Part shown: positions 63,444-64,000 of the stretch, in pieces
Position numbering within the stretch: the first letter of the stretch is position 1
Layout of the letters: each line of letters opens with the position of its first letter
DNA from: an uncultured Sphingomonadaceae bacterium
Lineage (GTDB): Bacteria > Pseudomonadota > Alphaproteobacteria > Sphingomonadales > Sphingomonadaceae
Direction: 5' to 3'
Assembly: GCA_947499255.1 (NCBI GenBank)
Contig: CANMNF010000001.1
Coordinates: 744,001 to 808,000, forward strand
Length of the DNA: 64,000 nucleotides
Program-made: the position numbers and the translations under genes
The notes under the pieces: generated by a model
What the model saw: the letters and a program-made list of their open reading frames with translations, nothing else
What the model was told of the DNA's origin: nothing
Databases searched by the model: none

Positions 63444-64000
63444 GCAGCCTTCCCCCGGCAGTTGCGCCCTTAAGCGAGGCCGAAGCAGAACGCGCTTTTG
63501 GCGCGATGTTGGATGGTGAGCCGTCCGAAGAAGAAATCGCGCGCTTCCTCTCCGATCTGGCGGATCGCGGAGAGCAGGCGGAAGAAATCACCGGCGCTGC
63601 GCGGGCCATGCGCGAAAGGCTTATCCCCATCGATGCGCCGGACAACGCCATTGATGTTTGCGGAACCGGCGGGGATGGTCACCATTCTCTCAACGTATCG
63701 ACAGCGGTCAGCCTAGTGGTGGCTGCCTGCGATGTTCCCGTGGCAAAACATGGCAACCGCGCAGCAAGTTCAAAAGCAGGCGCAGCCGATACGCTTGAGG
63801 CGCTGGGCCTCGACATGGATGCTGCTGCCCATACCGCTGAAAAAACGCTGGCTGAGATCGGCATCTGTTTCCTGTTTGCCAAAAATCACCACCCGGCAAT
63901 GGGCAGAATCATGCCGATCCGGCAAAAGCTGGGTAAGCGCACGATCTTTAATCTGATGGGCCCGCTGTGCAATCCTGCTGGCGTTAAACGTCAGTTGATC
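63440..64000 (+). CDS. trpD: Anthranilate phosphoribosyltransferase (5' part)
   Basis: The first 187 codons of TrpD, cut by the window end. The enzyme transfers phosphoribose from PRPP to anthranilate. Motifs visible are [19 protein letters not shown] (PRPP site), [21 protein letters not shown] and the NLMGPLCNP stretch. The ATG overlaps the trpG stop. trpC and trpAB/F are not in view. Confidence 0.95.
   Translation, partial: MSSLPPAVAPLSEAEAERAFGAMLDGEPSEEEIARFLSDLADRGEQAEEITGAARAMRERLIPIDAPDNAIDVCGTGGDGHHSLNVSTAVSLVVAACDVPVAKHGNRAASSKAGAADTLEALGLDMDAAAHTAEKTLAEIGICFLFAKNHHPAMGRIMPIRQKLGKRTIFNLMGPLCNPAGVKRQLI

Noticed and set aside
1-64000. CRISPR arrays, rRNA genes and complete insertion sequences.
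   Set aside because: No regularly spaced repeat with unique spacers, no rRNA-like sequence and no transposase-like reading frame was seen.

Overview
The window looks like chromosomal DNA of an alphaproteobacterium of the Sphingomonadales, most likely Erythrobacteraceae. This rests on the PdhB subunit carrying its own lipoyl domain, the ftsB-pdhA-pdhB order, TrmFO, a DUF1178 protein, tandem TraB/GumN proteins, a short exosortase-type tail beginning VPAP, and long secreted DUF11 proteins. No 16S rRNA or other decisive marker is present, so the genus is an inference.

Left chromosomal part (1-23.7 kb): the first 25 codons of glyQ (minus strand); two overlapping TraB/GumN proteins; rplY, a small exported protein and pth; two TPR lipoproteins flanking an exosortase-sorted (PEP-CTERM-like) protein; ychF; an exported repeat protein; gyrA with an unmutated quinolone region; a YhhN lysoplasmalogenase; trmFO; an EF-hand protein; a squalene-synthase-like protein; three overlapping Tad-type pseudopilin/TadG genes; and ftsB-pdhA-pdhB.

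Secreted-protein locus (23.7-33.6 kb): five minus-strand genes, all with signal peptides. They end in a 1684-residue DUF11/outer-membrane-barrel protein translationally coupled to a P-domain/DUF11 protein. I read this as one transcription unit for a cell-surface structure; its function is unknown.

Integrative mobilizable element (about 33.9-52.7 kb), lying against the 3' end of a tRNA-Arg(CCT) gene. The mobilization part is mobC, a relaxase, an orphan DNA methyltransferase, a VirD4-type coupling ATPase whose membrane part seems to be a separate small gene, several membrane or lipoproteins, a catalytic-domain-only tyrosine recombinase and a large serine recombinase. No VirB-type channel is visible, so it probably borrows one. 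Two perfect GTTC-N7-GTTC SOS (LexA) boxes precede the genes leading to the serine recombinase. The cargo includes a compact three-gene operon (HIT-like protein, four-helix membrane protein, PEP/pyruvate-binding-like protein fused to a MazG-like NTP pyrophosphohydrolase) that I cannot match to a named system. It is my main candidate for an undescribed defence system. Further cargo is a one-helix membrane protein and a protein built of LHRxxGPA repeats.

Right chromosomal part (52.7-64 kb): tRNA-Arg, a DUF1178 protein, a Nit-type amidase overlapping a glutaredoxin, an Hsp20 with a possible RNA thermometer, pyrG, secG, tpiA, ppiD, and a tryptophan cluster trpE-(DUF2233-like lipoprotein)-trpG-trpD. 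trpD runs off the window.
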